A stretch of 20,011 bases of DNA from Chara braunii (Eukaryota > Streptophyta > Charophyceae > Charales > Characeae), in the NCBI GenBank assembly GCA_003427395.1, contig BFEA01000138.1, positions 1,940,578-1,960,588 of the forward strand, written 5' to 3'. The translations under genes were made by a program, and so were the position numbers. Shown here piece after piece: positions 8,429 through 18,373 of this stretch (position 1 is the first letter of the stretch; each line of letters starts with the position of its first letter). The notes below the pieces were generated by a model. It did not search any database. It was not told the origin of the DNA and saw nothing but the letters and a program-made list of their open reading frames with translations.

Positions 8429-11400
8429 GTCCCTGCTCATACCCCCTCTTCCCTGGGCACTGTACTCCAGTTCTTCTGCTTCTTTTTCCGGAAGACTTTG
8501 CTGAGACTATGGCGCAAATGCAGGGGCACCATGGAGGTAGTGGCGGATCGAGGAGTGATGCTCCCGGGGCAGACGCCTTGGGGTCTTACGTGGCAGCAGG
8601 CATCTCAGCATCCCTCTTCAGTGCTAGCCTCGAGGACAGGCTGCAGATGCTGCTTGCGCAGCGGGGACTAGGCCAACAAAAGCTCAATGGAAGCATGGGG
8701 CTAGGTGGACTGTCGGGAGGGATGAGCGGAGTACCTGTACCAGAGGTTAAGGTCCTGGCATCTGCAACTCGTCTAGCTGCACCTCTTAGTGTTGTGTCAA
8801 GGAAGAAGCTGTTGTCATCTCTTGACGCACAAGCACGGTTTCTGTTGAAGAAAACTCGTGCTGGGATGGACATAGCAGGCACAGGAGTTGGGGGGCTAGT
8901 GAGCTCCAGGAGTGGAGGGCTAGGCCTTGGGGCCTCTGGGCCTGGTGCAGCAGGGACTGGTACTTCCACGGCTGGTGGAATCGGAAGTGGTGGTGTTGGA
9001 GGAGGTGGGGTATTGTTCACACTTGACCCTTCTAGGGCTGTTCTGTTGATTGACCGGACTGCAAGCAGACGGCTTGGCGCCCTGGATGATGTGATTGACC
9101 TACTGCGTACGGGCCAATTTTCTTTAATGAAGACTTGGGAGAAGGGTGTGGAAGAGGGCAATGCCTCTGGCGAGGATGTCCAAGCCACTTGGGATTTCAT
9201 TCAGAAGCAGGTGGATTCTCTTAGAGGAAAGGGTGGAGGAGGGGGTGCCTCAACTGGCAGTGTCTCGAGTTTGACGAGCAGCAACAACAAGACTACATCG
9301 GCTGCCACGGAATCCCAGGGCCAATCTTTGCAACTTCCTACATTGAAAACGTGGATTCAGATGTGCCAAGTGCTCTCAGCTTCTCTGGTAGAAGCTGCCA
9401 CCAAAGAAGATGAGCTGATATACACAGAGGCTGTGAAGGATGTGTTGAGATCCAAGGTGGGTGCTACGTCGCAGGGAAAGCGAAGAACTGCAATGGGTAA
9501 GGCATCCCCATCAGGGCCTGAGTTGGGACTTACATGGCTTCCAACGGAGTCGGAACTTGACCTGAGGTTCTCAGCAATGCGCTGTAAACAGCTCCTGCCC
9601 TCAGCTATGGAAGTGTACCTGCAAGGATTACCTGCTCGCTACCCTACACGAATACACTTGGAGAGGGTAAGCATGGCGAAGAGTGCATTCTTGGCCATGG
9701 GAAGAGGAGTTGCAGTGCCTTCTTTCCTCAGAGATCTAGAGGAGGAGTGTGAGAAAGTCTGGAGAAGTGGTCGGCGACGCTGTGATGCGGTGAGTCTGAC
9801 TGGACATCCGTGCATGCACGGTGTGCATGCTGCAATTGGGAGCAGAAGGAATGGGGTGCAGCAGGAAGGGGCTGACGAAGAAACAAAATGGGATGAGAAA
9901 AAACATTGCAGTGGAGTTGTTTTCCTCCATGCTTGTGCTTGTGGGCGTTCACGACGGTTGCGCGAGGACCCTTTTGATTATGCCAGTGCCAATTCAGAGT
10001 TTTACGAATTCAAAGGGTGTGAGGGTAAACTGCAGGTAGCAAACTTGCCGTCACGACGTCGATCTCCTGATGGAAGAGGAGGAGGAGGAGCAGGAGGAGG
10101 AGGAGGTGAGTGTTGGGGTTTGGTTAGACTTGGCAGCGCAAACTACTATTCTCCTGCAACGGGAGTGTTGCAGCCAGGTTTCGTCCCAGATGGGAATTTC
10201 TTGTCACCATGGAGGATAATGATCTCCCCTCAAGTTGAGGACAGTGGAACAGAGTCAGCAGATGTTCGTGGTGAAGGTTTCCCCGAACAAGGACGAATTG
10301 ATGGGCAGGGATTCGGAATAGTCTCACAGGTCCTGAAGAGCGGCTTTAAGTTGCATGATAACCAAGTAGAGCTTCGAGGAGCCAACAAAGTGAGAGAGGA
10401 AGCACCAAAAGTGAAAAAGGTAAAGGAAAAAGGACTTCCTGACGGCCCCTGGCCAAGGGTTGGTGAGTCCGGAGTGTTGGCCATGGGCTCAGAGCAGGTT
10501 AGAAAGGGAGTGAGCAATGCGAAAGTGCTGAAGCTGGGAAGGCAGGCTGCAGTAGCTTCAGCAGCAGCGGGGGCAAGGGAGGGTATTGAAGATGATGATG
10601 TGACTGGGTTCCCACCGCTGCCGCTTGCTAAAGGACAAACCGTCCGATCGAAGGGTCTGCAAGAAGCAATTGGAGGAAAGGCGGCAGGCGGCAGGAAGAG
10701 AACAAAAGGGGTTGAGAATGTGGACAGCGCTGGAAAGGTGAAGGCAGATAGAGAGAGAGTTTGGGAGGAAGTGGAAGCGAAACTGCAGGAGAATAGCTCA
10801 GAATGTGCAGAGCTTGTTGCCGGCAAGGTTATGGGAACAGGGGACCAAGCAGGGTTGAGCGGTTTTTGGTGCACAGCCTTTATCGGATTTGAATACGAAT
10901 GTCCGAGAGGTCACAGGTACTTTGCCAGGTTCCAAAGGTTGCAGGAGAAAGTGCAGCCTGAGTTAATGGGAGGGCAGGGAGGCACTCCAGTCTCAACATT
11001 CAGTCCCAATTCGCCTCATATCCAGAGCCGGCATCAGTATCAGCACCATGCTCAAAACCCTAATCAACACCAGCACCAGCACCATTTACAGCATCAGGGA
11101 AGCCCAAGCAACCAAGGCGGAGGAGGTCCAATGGAACCAGTCAGTGCTGGTGGCGCAGGGGCAGCCAATCACCACTATGCCCAACACCATGTGGGTGTTA
11201 AATTTGGTCGGCAGGAAGAAGACCATGGTGCTGGACCTGCTATGGCTGAGAGAAAGGGGGGGCAAAGCAGTTCGCGGGCAGGTGCTCTCCCCAGTGTCCC
11301 CATGGCAATGGGAGCCAGAGCTGCTAGACCGGCAACAGCAGGAAGAGGATTAGCTGGAACAACTTCGGCCTCGGGATGCCTGGGACAGCCCTCTGTTACA

Positions 11401-11742
11401 GCGGGACCAGCAAGGAATCACCCAGGTCATGGCATAAGTGGTTGGCCCCATGTCGATCTGATCGGCCTCAGGAACGAAAATATTCCTGATTCCACTGACA
11501 ATGGATATATAGAAGCCAACAGGGACCAAAGCGCAAGGATAAGCCGTGGTGTGAATATTCATAGAGATGCAGAGTCTTTGCCATCAGCTGACCTGCCGCT
11601 GTATAGGGTGTGTTCGTACTGCAAGGCAGCAGGGAATGAGACAAAAGGTGCAGCAAGAGATGGGCTAGAGGGAGGGACTTTGCAGCTAGAGCAGGGGGAG
11701 GAGTGGGGAGAAGGGGTCTCTCAGCTACAGCGCATCTTTGTG
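8429..11742 (+). CDS. SMG8: SMG8, nonsense-mediated decay factor (large coding exon; 5' end of gene not in view)
   Basis: SMG8 binds SMG9 and the PIKK kinase SMG1 and restrains its phosphorylation of UPF1 in nonsense-mediated mRNA decay (family knowledge). The exon gives 1,104 full codons. Visible family signatures are LFPGHCTPVLLLLFPEDF (from 8446) and LDPSRAVLLIDR (about 9021). Then come the Cys/His motif C-DAVSLTGHPCMHGVH (9781-9828), HCSGVVFLHACACGRSRRLR with DPFD (9904-9978), and GLVRLG..YY (about 10117-10149). FIGFEYECPRGHRYF (10882-10923), LPLYRVCSYCK (11593-11625) and LQRIFV (at the 3' end) complete the set. I place the acceptor at AG 8427-8428. The frame is open upstream but without an ATG, and the first in-frame ATG (8509) would discard conserved residues. 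The N-terminal G-like domain must come from earlier exons. Gly-rich inserts (8877-9015, 10075-10107), a charged linker and a His/Gln stretch (11028-11098) make it longer than usual. Confidence 0.93.
10075..10107 (+). repeat. (GGA)n tract encoding a glycine run in SMG8
   Basis: GGA repeats interrupted by one GCA encode a Gly run between the ACACG..RR..DPFD block and the GLVRLG block. It is a length-variable low-complexity spacer. A GTGAGT at 10106-10111 resembles a splice donor, but the frame stays open and the next residues match the family, so it is read through here. Confidence 0.8.
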
Positions 11743-12012
11743 GTAAGCTTATCTCAGAATCTCTGCCTCCGTCCAAGTCTCATCTGCTTTGTGTAGCTGT
11801 TTGTGTGTCTCTGTGAAGAGTCTGAAGACTGATCATCCATCTGTGTGGCTCATAAGCTTGCTCGTTCTCTCTTTGTATCTGCTCAGGCATCTTGGTTATG
11901 ATGAACGAGGTGCTGGGTAGAGGACATGGGGGCTTTTTCCGTGCTCCTCGGCTTCACCTCGTCACTCGACCTTGTCCTTCCACCTCTCTGTATATGGATG
12001 TCATAGGATGAT

Positions 12013-12310
12013 AGGAGTCACATTCTTACCAAACAGTGCGCGCTGCCCACTTGTCTGCCTTTTTCTCCCTTGCTCTGTCTGTCTATCAGTCCATTCTCTA
12101 ATTCATCTTTTTGTGTAGCCAGTATCTGCCCATCGGCGCAGTTATTTTCTCATTCTATACAGCCGTTCTCACTCAGAGTATGAGATGCAGGTGTCAGAGG
12201 AGTCATATACTTACCAAACAGCGCACTCTGCCCACTTGTCTGCCTTTTTCTCCCTTGATCTGTCTGTCGATCAATCCATTCTCTCGTTCGGCTTTTTGTG
12301 TATCCAGCAT
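12013..12310 (+). repeat. 113-bp direct duplication in the first SMG8 intron
   Basis: The segment at 12013-12125 recurs at 12198-12310, offset 185 bp, with about 10-15% difference. Shared blocks are AGGAGTCA, CTTACCAAACAG, TGCCCACTTGTCTGCC and TTTTTGTGTA.CCAG. The 72 bp between the copies are not obviously repeated. Confidence 0.85.
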
Positions 12311-12423
12311 GTGTCCAGCAGTTCATCCGCTTTCACTGACGTTGTCTTTTGCGTGCAAGCATGTTAGCAAGTATGTGTGAACTGATAGCTTTTTGACCCA
12401 TTCGCTTTTCACTGCCCTGTAGG

Positions 12424-12483
12424 CTGAAGGTGCCTATTGACTTGAGGGCCCATGAGGATTGAAGGTGCCTATGGGCTTGAGGG
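12424..12483 (+). repeat. Short tandem duplication, period 35 bp
   Basis: TGAAGGTGCCTAT followed by CTTGAGGG occurs twice, at 12424-12448 and 12459-12483, with three or so differences. It is intronic. Confidence 0.75.
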
Positions 12484-12656
12484 AATGTCTGAAGACTCTG
12501 AACACGGATGCTCGGTTTTGCATTTTTTATGTTAGTTGGCTTTGCGTCTGCTGTGAGAGCTCATATCATGTGGGTCAACTGGGGCTCCTTATATCTGAAG
12601 GTATTAACATTGCCTCCGCGCTGCGCTTCATGTCTGGCTCTCCCATTTGTCTGCAG

Positions 12657-12710
12657 GTAACGCCGCCTCACCCGCTTCTTCTTGGATCGAATCCATTGGT
12701 TGAATTTCGG
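12657..12710 (+). CDS. SMG8: SMG8, 54-bp internal exon
   Basis: Eighteen codons read VTPPHPLLLGSNPLVEFR. This continues LQRIFV of the previous exon and matches the IFxVTPPxPxxLxxxPVxxF segment that follows LQRIF in plant SMG8 proteins as I know them. The exon lies between CTGCAG and GTGAGA and is a whole number of codons, phase 0 on both sides, so skipping it would keep the frame while removing this conserved piece. It sits inside a longer open frame, but only this part matches. Confidence 0.87.
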
Positions 12711-13262
12711 GTGAGATTTTCTGCATACGTTTGGCGCACATTAGGAAAATTGACAGGAAAACCTTGGTGTTCAGGATGGATGTTTGATGGCTGTACAAAC
12801 ACCCCCCGGAACCACCTACCTCATTTTGCCCATTTCCAGTCTTGGATGTACATTAACAAAGGTATTGGACCCTCCAACATGCTATGTCCTGCTGCTGTGT
12901 GGCAGGCCAGCTTAATTTGGCGGTTGCAAGTCTTTTGCAACGTAAACCTGCAGGGGAAAAAACACCGCTGTAATGGTGTGGTGCCATTGCACTCATGTTT
13001 TTGAACGTTGCACCACCAAATGTTTTACTCAGAAGGAAAAGGAACCGTTGTGAGACGTCGTTTTGCTATTTTGACAAAAAGAAGGTGGCAGCGGGGTAAC
13101 GTATGATGTTAGTGATAAGGTTGCCTATGGATGGCCCATCCCTGCTGGCAGTAGTTTCGGTACACTTGTCCACTGCTTGTCCGTTGCTAGCAAGTGGCAC
13201 TTTTCGGGACATGCATCGTAATCTTTGCAACCGTCTTTGTGGCTTATAGACTCCATTACACT

Positions 13263-13376
13263 CTACCATCTTCACCCGAATACAACGTACGGTCATTATT
13301 ATTGCTGTATCTAGATTCAAAGATTCCCCGAATACAGCTATAACGACCGTACTTTGTATTCGGGTGAAGACGGTAG
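13263..13376. mobile_element. 114-bp foldback (MITE-like) element
   Basis: Terminal arms of 37 bp (13263-13299 and 13340-13376) pair with three mismatches, beginning CTACC.TCTTCACCCGAATAC. The centre adds a GCTGTAT / ATACAGC pair, so nearly the whole element folds. It encodes nothing. I see no clear target-site duplication. Confidence 0.8.
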
Positions 13377-13554
13377 CACCGAGTAGCCACTGAGACAGAG
13401 TCACCCTACCCTCCGTTGAGACGGCTGCGAGTTTGTTATTCTTTGTCCAAGTTCTCCGAAACCTGGAGACCAACCTTGCAGAACCCCTTGCTGCTTTGTG
13501 CCAGTCCGCCCTTTTTTTTTTTTTTTTAAACAGGCCCTTATGGTCCTGGCTCTT

Positions 13555-13600
13555 CCATTCTGGGGAGCATCAGTCCGGTTCCTATTCCACCGGCAAGTCA
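13555..13600 (+). repeat. Dispersed motif copy 1 (CATTCTGGGGAGC.TCAGT)
   Basis: CCATTCTGGGGAGCATCAGT, then CCGGTTCCT.TTCCAC.GGCAAGTC. The same motif lies at 15370-15413 and, more diverged, at 18414-18455. Here and at 18414 a T-rich run lies a short way upstream (13512-13527; 18313-18373). This would fit the 3' end of a retroposon inserted in the minus direction, which is inference. Confidence 0.65.
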
Positions 13601-13784
13601 GAATAACAGGATACATCATAAGTACTCACCCACGCTTCCTTCCGTCCGGCCGAAGGACCCCTGACCAGCATTGATTGCTCCAACATCGTGGAGGATTGAC
13701 TGTCAGCTTGCCCTTCTTCATCCTTTCCTCTCAGGTCTACTGCGAAAGCCTGTCGTATTTACCAACCTGATATTGGCTTTTCTC

Positions 13785-13920
13785 CAGTGCTGGGCCGGCA
13801 ACCGGCCGGTTGAGCTACCCCGGTCCAACCGGAGCCGGACCAGACCAGGGGGGGTGAACCGGGAAACCGGTTTTGAAAAAGAAGTGCCCAAATATCTTTT
13901 TTTTTTTTGGGGGGGGGGGG
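13785..13920. repeat. AACCGG-rich cassette ending in T12 G12
   Basis: The block has repeated AACCGG, CCGGTCC and GGGCCGGC units, including the palindrome AACCGGCCGGTT (13800-13811). It ends in twelve T (13897-13908) directly followed by twelve G (13909-13920). A similar AACCGG-rich block at 14974-15076 abuts an A run on the other side, so the two look like opposite-orientation copies of one family. Confidence 0.55.
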
Positions 13921-14381
13921 CAGATTCCGACTGCGCTCTTCAAGAGCTGTCCGAATCCGCAATAAATTTTTCAAGGTACAACATTTTTCAGGGGGCTTCC
14001 AGAGGGGGGCAGGGGGTTATTATTGACATATTCAGGCAACTATGGCTTCCTTGGGGAGGGGTCAAGTAAGCAAGTTCACTTATCCGACCTCCCCGTGGCT
14101 GGAGCACTTCGTGGAGTATGGCATTTGATATTGATACCCCACGAGCTGAACCAGATATGATGAGAGGAGGTCCTTGCCCGAAGTTATAGCTCTTCCAGAG
14201 TATATTTCGACAGCAGGAAAGTTATGGTTCCAGCTTTCTGCTCATGGAGGCAGAGCGTTTTCTGTTTGTTGGTTCCTACATAAGGTGAGTTGTTGTCAGT
14301 CCGGAAGTATCTTGCCTGGCAGTCTGTCCATATACATGTAGTGGAGCAAGGTCCATTCGAGATAGATAGAGAGAATAATAT

Positions 14382-14503
14382 GGGCCTCGCTGCACTACTC
14401 TCGAAATGTGCAAAACGAGAGTGAATCTTCCGCTAGAATTCGGAAAGATACACCGCCAAGATTTTTGTCTTTTGTGCATGTCGAGAGTAGTGCAGCGATG
14501 CCC
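14382..14503. mobile_element. 122-bp MITE with 34-bp terminal inverted repeats
   Basis: The arms 14382-14415 and 14470-14503 pair with four mismatches. They begin GGGC.TCGCTGCACTACTCTC. The flanks are TAT on each side (14379-14381 and 14504-14506), a possible 3-bp target-site duplication. A 3-bp TSD with a GGG-type terminus is compatible with PIF/Harbinger, but this is only suggestive because TAT is short and AT-rich. The centre is unrelated to the arms and encodes nothing. Confidence 0.8.
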
Positions 14504-14758
14504 TATAGCTTAGGTCCATTCTTGGGATTGCACCTCGGACGGCTCTGAAATCACAATTCCAAAATCCGAACCCATAACTTTTTCCACAGATGGCAGGGAC
14601 GTCGCAGAAGGATATAATCTCAGCAGAGTCTCATCAGAAGCATAGTGTTCCCCTCATGGCTGAGGGTGAAAGAGCATCAGATGTTGCCACTGGTAAGATG
14701 ACAAATTGGATTAGGGGCCTACCCGACCCACATCTTAGGAAAAATGCATGGCTGTTCT

Positions 14759-14874
14759 CCGCTGCTGATCTGCACAGATCAGCGGCGGATATCCTCTGCC
14801 CGTTTTTCTTATAGAAATGGGGTCCTGGCCGATCTTTGCCGCTGATCTGCGACGATCGGCGGCCAAGATTGGCC
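14759..14874. repeat. Pair of hairpins with a shared CGCTGATCTGC core
   Basis: The first hairpin is around 14759-14788, with stem CTGATCTG / CAGATCAG. The second at 14827-14874 has 21-bp arms (14827-14847 and 14854-14874), three mismatches and a 6-base loop. Both contain GCTGATCTGC, so they may be diverged copies of one structure. No RNA gene family is recognised. Confidence 0.65.
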
Positions 14875-14973
14875 ATTTTCTGTACTCGAAAAATCCGGGC
14901 CTACAGGACCCGGTTTCGAAATTGCGCGGCAGGGCCCGCCCACACGAGGCCTCGGGAACACATACGCGTCGAC

Positions 14974-15076
14974 AAAAAAAAAAATTCAGCCCCCAACGAA
15001 AATGCGCTGGGGGCAACCGGGAGGGAACCGGCCCGGGCCACCGGCCGGTCCAACCGGGAGGACCGCGGATGGGGTA
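14974..15076. repeat. A run followed by an AACCGG-rich cassette
   Basis: Eleven A (14974-14984) precede a block of CAACCGGGAGG, GGCCCGGGCC and CCGGCCGGTCC units. Its reverse complement has the same arrangement, GC-rich block then T run, as 13785-13908. Confidence 0.5.
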
Positions 15077-15403
15077 GGGGTCCCCAGTCCATCCGGGGAC
15101 CAGCCCTGCTTTTCTCTGCATTTTCTGTTGACGAGTTGATATGACCTGCCCTCTGAAGATTTTGGAGTTCCTTGCGTGCCACAGTACTGCGAAGATAATG
15201 CCCCTCCAGACCAGCGCCACATACACCCAACCATCTTTATAGGTATTCCTGCTTTAAATTAGGCCATACTGTATCCGATCATCAGTTCAGCTGAGGGCCC
15301 CACCTGTATTCAACTGCGAGTGAAATTTCCGTCGCTCCCAGATTTCATCTGGCATTGGACATCTTCTCCTATTCTGGGGAGCGTCAGTCCGGTTCCTTGT
15401 CCA

Positions 15404-15738
15404 CTGGCAAGTCCAATCAGTAGTTTTATTTCGAACGAGTCTCACTTCTGTCTGCATCCTTGCAATACAGTCTAATCCATCCCCTACTTTACCTACTATC
15501 TAGTCTGCCACATAATTTCCATCTACAGCGTTCTTACTCCTTTACCCACATCGACTCGCCCCACCGGCAAGTCCAATCAGTAGTTTTATTTGTCCAATCA
15601 GTAGCTTTATTTGGAACGAGTCTCGCTTTTGACTGCATCCTTGCAATACAGTCTAATCCATCCCCTACTTTACCTACTATTTAGTCTGCCACAGAATTTC
15701 CGTCTACAGCCTTCTTACTCCTTTACCCACATTGACTC
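15404..15738 (+). repeat. Approximately 150-bp direct duplication, period 181 bp
   Basis: The unit from GTCCAATCAGTAG (15411) to CCCACATCGACTC (15557) recurs at 15592-15738 with few changes. Shared blocks include TTGCAATACAGTCTAATCC and CCCCTACTTTACCTACTAT. An extra partial start (GGCAAGTCCAATCAGTAG) lies at 15568-15585. The first copy follows directly on dispersed motif copy 2 (15370-15413). Confidence 0.85.
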
Positions 15739-16995
15739 ACACCTACCACCTTACCCTTTTCGTTCCTAATTTCATCCTGTGAGCCTTTTAACTCCTGATG
15801 ACATACCGGAGATCCCTTCGTCTGTTGATTGTGACGATTCCACAGTTGTTGAGTCTTCTGAGATGGAAGATGGACTTCCCAGAATCAGACATGTCCATAT
15901 GAAGGTGCCTGTTTTCTGATTGATAATGACGACATCATCAAATGGCTCCCATGCATTTACAAAAGCATTGAAAAACTTCCATTCTTCTGCAAGTGCTTTC
16001 ATTCTTTGCGTGTCCCTTTACACCAGGCCGGTGGCGATGATCCTCGTCCCGCTGGCCTTATCCAACTCCTCATTGTAGTCTGTTGCCAGGCTCGTAGCAC
16101 TTTCCTTACACTGGATCCCGATGCAATCCCCACAAGAAACAAGTTCTATTCCAGCCACAAGCATATGCAGTGTGTAGCAACCAAGCATTCCGGCTATTTC
16201 TCCCCCCCTTTGTTTTGTCCTAACCGGCTTTTGCAAAACATACGGAACAGAGATGGAGGGAAGGAGTAGGAAAGAAGGGTTTTGGAAGAAATGAGACACG
16301 CGTGTGGAGTGTAAGCTTGGTATGGTCTCGTAAGGAGCAGAACGGTCAGAACCCTTTTCAAAAAACTGTTTCTGGTTGTGTTCTTTTCATTTCGGTGCAA
16401 TAAAGTTGAATAAACTCAGTCCATAGCCACACCGTCGCGGGCAAGGGTCAAGACCAGAAACAGGGGTCAAAGGTCACCTCCCAAGTCTGAGAAATGTCTA
16501 GGAAAGGGCCCAAGGTAAGGGCCCAAGGTCAAGCAAGGGGTATCACGCCCTGGATCAAAAACACCGTCCAGAGACCCCCCGTGAGGTAGTTGATTCTTGG
16601 AAAATCAAGAGTCAGACCAAACACGGGAAAGCAGGCCTAAAGTCAAAGTCAACCCAGTAGTCAACCTCTTCCATAGATCAGATGCACATCAATGGTTGGC
16701 TGCAGGTATCCGGAAGATTCCAGTCTCAGCTGGTAAAAGGTACCGCTGCTTCAAGGCTGCATCCAGGCCGTCAAGACAGGCAAATCTGGAGCGTCGACAC
16801 TATCAAAGGGGAGACTGGTCCACGCCAGTCAACACTGGTAAACGCTAGAAAAGGACAGTCAGACACTGGGGAAGACATTCTGATGGTAGTGCTGTATCGT
16901 GAGGCTGCTGTAGCTGGATGCTGGCGCCAGATTCTGCTAGTGTGCACCAGCCTAGAGGGAAGATTATGTTGGCGCGGCCATAGCCATGTAGATGT
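15739..16995. other. Intronic stretch without recognised features
   Basis: I see no gene or strong structure. Two minus-strand frames (16299-16018, 93 codons; 16002-15772, 76 codons) lie end to end in different frames with mixed amino-acid composition, but I cannot match them to any family. Two AATAAA hexamers at about 16398-16415 could serve as a poly(A) signal of an inserted element or of premature polyadenylation. GGGCCCAAGGT is repeated at 16507 and 16521. Confidence 0.4.
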
Positions 16996-17004
16996 AGACT
17001 AGGT

Positions 17005-17147
17005 GATGAGCATTGGCGAGGAGGAGGATGATCAGGGCTGTGAGACTGAAGGGAGATGTGGGGAAGCTTACCTGGGCTTCCATCACAGCCCCACATCTCC
17101 CTTCAGTCTCACAGCCCTGATCATCCTCCTCCTCGCCAATCCTCATC
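17005..17147. repeat. Inverted repeat, 59-bp arms with one mismatch
   Basis: The left arm is 17005-17063, the right arm 17089-17147, and the loop 25 bp. The single difference is at the seventh base of the left arm. The arms start GATGAG and contain GGCGAGGAGGAGGATGATC. In the SMG8 pre-mRNA it would form a near-perfect 59-bp hairpin. No terminal motif or target-site duplication identifies it as a transposon. A further GTTTTGAAATTG.GGGG duplication follows at 17156-17189. Confidence 0.88.
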
Positions 17148-17367
17148 ACAGCCCGGTTTTGAAATTGCGGGGCAGTTTTGAAATTGGGAGATGATCAGAT
17201 CTGCTGCTGTCTCCGTGAAGGTGAGGAAGTGCTGCGCCATCCTCCATATCTGATTGCTGACGTGGAGGGAGGATGGGCCGCCGTCTTATGATCTGCACAG
17301 TAACTATGTCAGAAGACATCAGAGGGAACATGCATTGCTGAGGTGGCGATGGAGGAGGAGCCCGACG

Positions 17368-17390
17368 TGGAAAAGGGAGAGAGAGAGAGA
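17368..17390. repeat. (GA)n microsatellite
   Basis: This is a short run of GA units in the long SMG8 intron, followed about 35 bp later by a CT-rich tract (17423-17478). The two could pair weakly in RNA. Confidence 0.8.
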
Positions 17391-17723
17391 GACATACATG
17401 TACTATTGATCGTCATTGGGAATCTCCTCCTCTTCTTCTCTATCTTTTCTCTCCTCTCTCTCCCCTCTCATGCTCTTCTTTGATGAGACGACGCTCTTGA
17501 GTTGTGCATATGATCGAGACATGGACATGTAATTGATGTTGGAGACTTCATGAGCAGTGCTGGGTTCAGACTCCTATTGCGTTGCTAAGTGGCTTCTCAA
17601 TGTGACTGGGTTCATTACATCGGTTTTAAGCAGAAGAAAAGGGTTCAATCATTTCAATGTTAAACAACCAGCAGGAATCCCCTCCTTCGAAACTTCTGAT
17701 GGCACACAAGAAGCCCATGCTTT

Positions 17724-17913
17724 ACCGACTAAATGCTGGTCAAGGACAGTTTGCTGGAGGCCTTTTTCAGTATTTTACTCTGTTTACAGCGCTAGCACAG
17801 TGGACCCCAATTTTTTTCAGGAAAATTTGGGGTCCACTGTGCTAGCGCTGTAAACAGAGTAAAATACTGAAAAAGGCCTCCAGCAAACTGTCCTTGACCA
17901 GCATTTAGTCGGT
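17724..17913. repeat. Perfect 87-bp inverted repeat
   Basis: The arms 17724-17810 and 17827-17913 are exact reverse complements with a 16-bp loop. They begin ACCGACTAAATGCTGG and end at the loop with GGACCCCAA. No mismatch is visible over 87 bp, so it is either very young, maintained by gene conversion, or produced by a palindromic read artefact. It lies in the long SMG8 intron. No target-site duplication is evident at its ends. Confidence 0.93.
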
Positions 17914-18312
17914 GCGTACTCTGTTGCGCTGAGGGAGAAACAAATGAGAGGGGTAAAGAAGGGCTCTGCCTTTTTTTCATCGCCGGACCATCACTCTGGC
18001 TCCCTATCCACTTGTCAGCTGGCAAGACCAGTGAGGCCGGGAACACTCGCATAAGCCCGTTTATCAAGGCAATATTCTAAGTCCCTTCCCCCTAGGATCG
18101 TACTATGCCTTCTTGAAGTGCTTGATGAGATGACAGCTCGATGAGGCTGGCGTTCTGAACACACGAAACAAAAAGAAAGGTCAGGGAGCATTACGCAGCT
18201 CACCTATGTGGATTACTCTGAGGCCACTGAGTTCGGTACCAAAGTTCCGTATCTCCGAAAACTTAACAATTTACCTAAATGTGCAGAGGTTCCAAATCTG
18301 GTCTTGTCATCG

Positions 18313-18373
18313 TTTCTTTTTTTTTTTTCTTTTTTTTTGAACTTTTTTTTTGAACTTTTTTTTTGAACTTTTT
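18313..18373. repeat. T-rich tract with three 13-bp units (T9-GAAC)
   Basis: A T run is followed by three exact tandem copies of TTTTTTTTTGAAC at 18330-18368, then five more T. It lies just before dispersed motif copy 3 (18414-18455) and about 200 bp before the last SMG8 exon, outside the usual polypyrimidine-tract distance. Confidence 0.85.

Larger units (their letters stand above)
11743..12656 (+). other. SMG8 intron (914 bp)
   Basis: The donor is GTAAGC after codon GTG, and the acceptor is CTGCAG with a pyrimidine-rich approach. Both sides are phase 0. Joining across it restores RIF-V-VTPP, the arrangement typical of the family, while reading through runs into a stop at 11794-11796. It contains a 113-bp direct duplication (12013-12310) and a short 35-bp-period repeat at 12424-12483. 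Confidence 0.85.

Noticed and set aside
8586-9200. Minus-strand 204-codon frame
   Set aside because: It is the shadow of the SMG8 exon, Pro-rich because it reads the complement of Gly codons.
10106-10111. Splice donor GTGAGT inside the large SMG8 exon
   Set aside because: The frame stays open and the following CWGLVRLGSANYY matches the family, so the sequence is coding.
10230-10874. Minus-strand 214-codon frame
   Set aside because: It lies antisense to the SMG8 linker region, is Ser/Pro/Phe-rich and has no domain.
15772-16299. Minus-strand gene or pseudogene made of two adjoining frames
   Set aside because: Composition is protein-like in places, but I recognise no family, the frames differ and no splice sites are convincing. 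A blastx search of this interval would decide.
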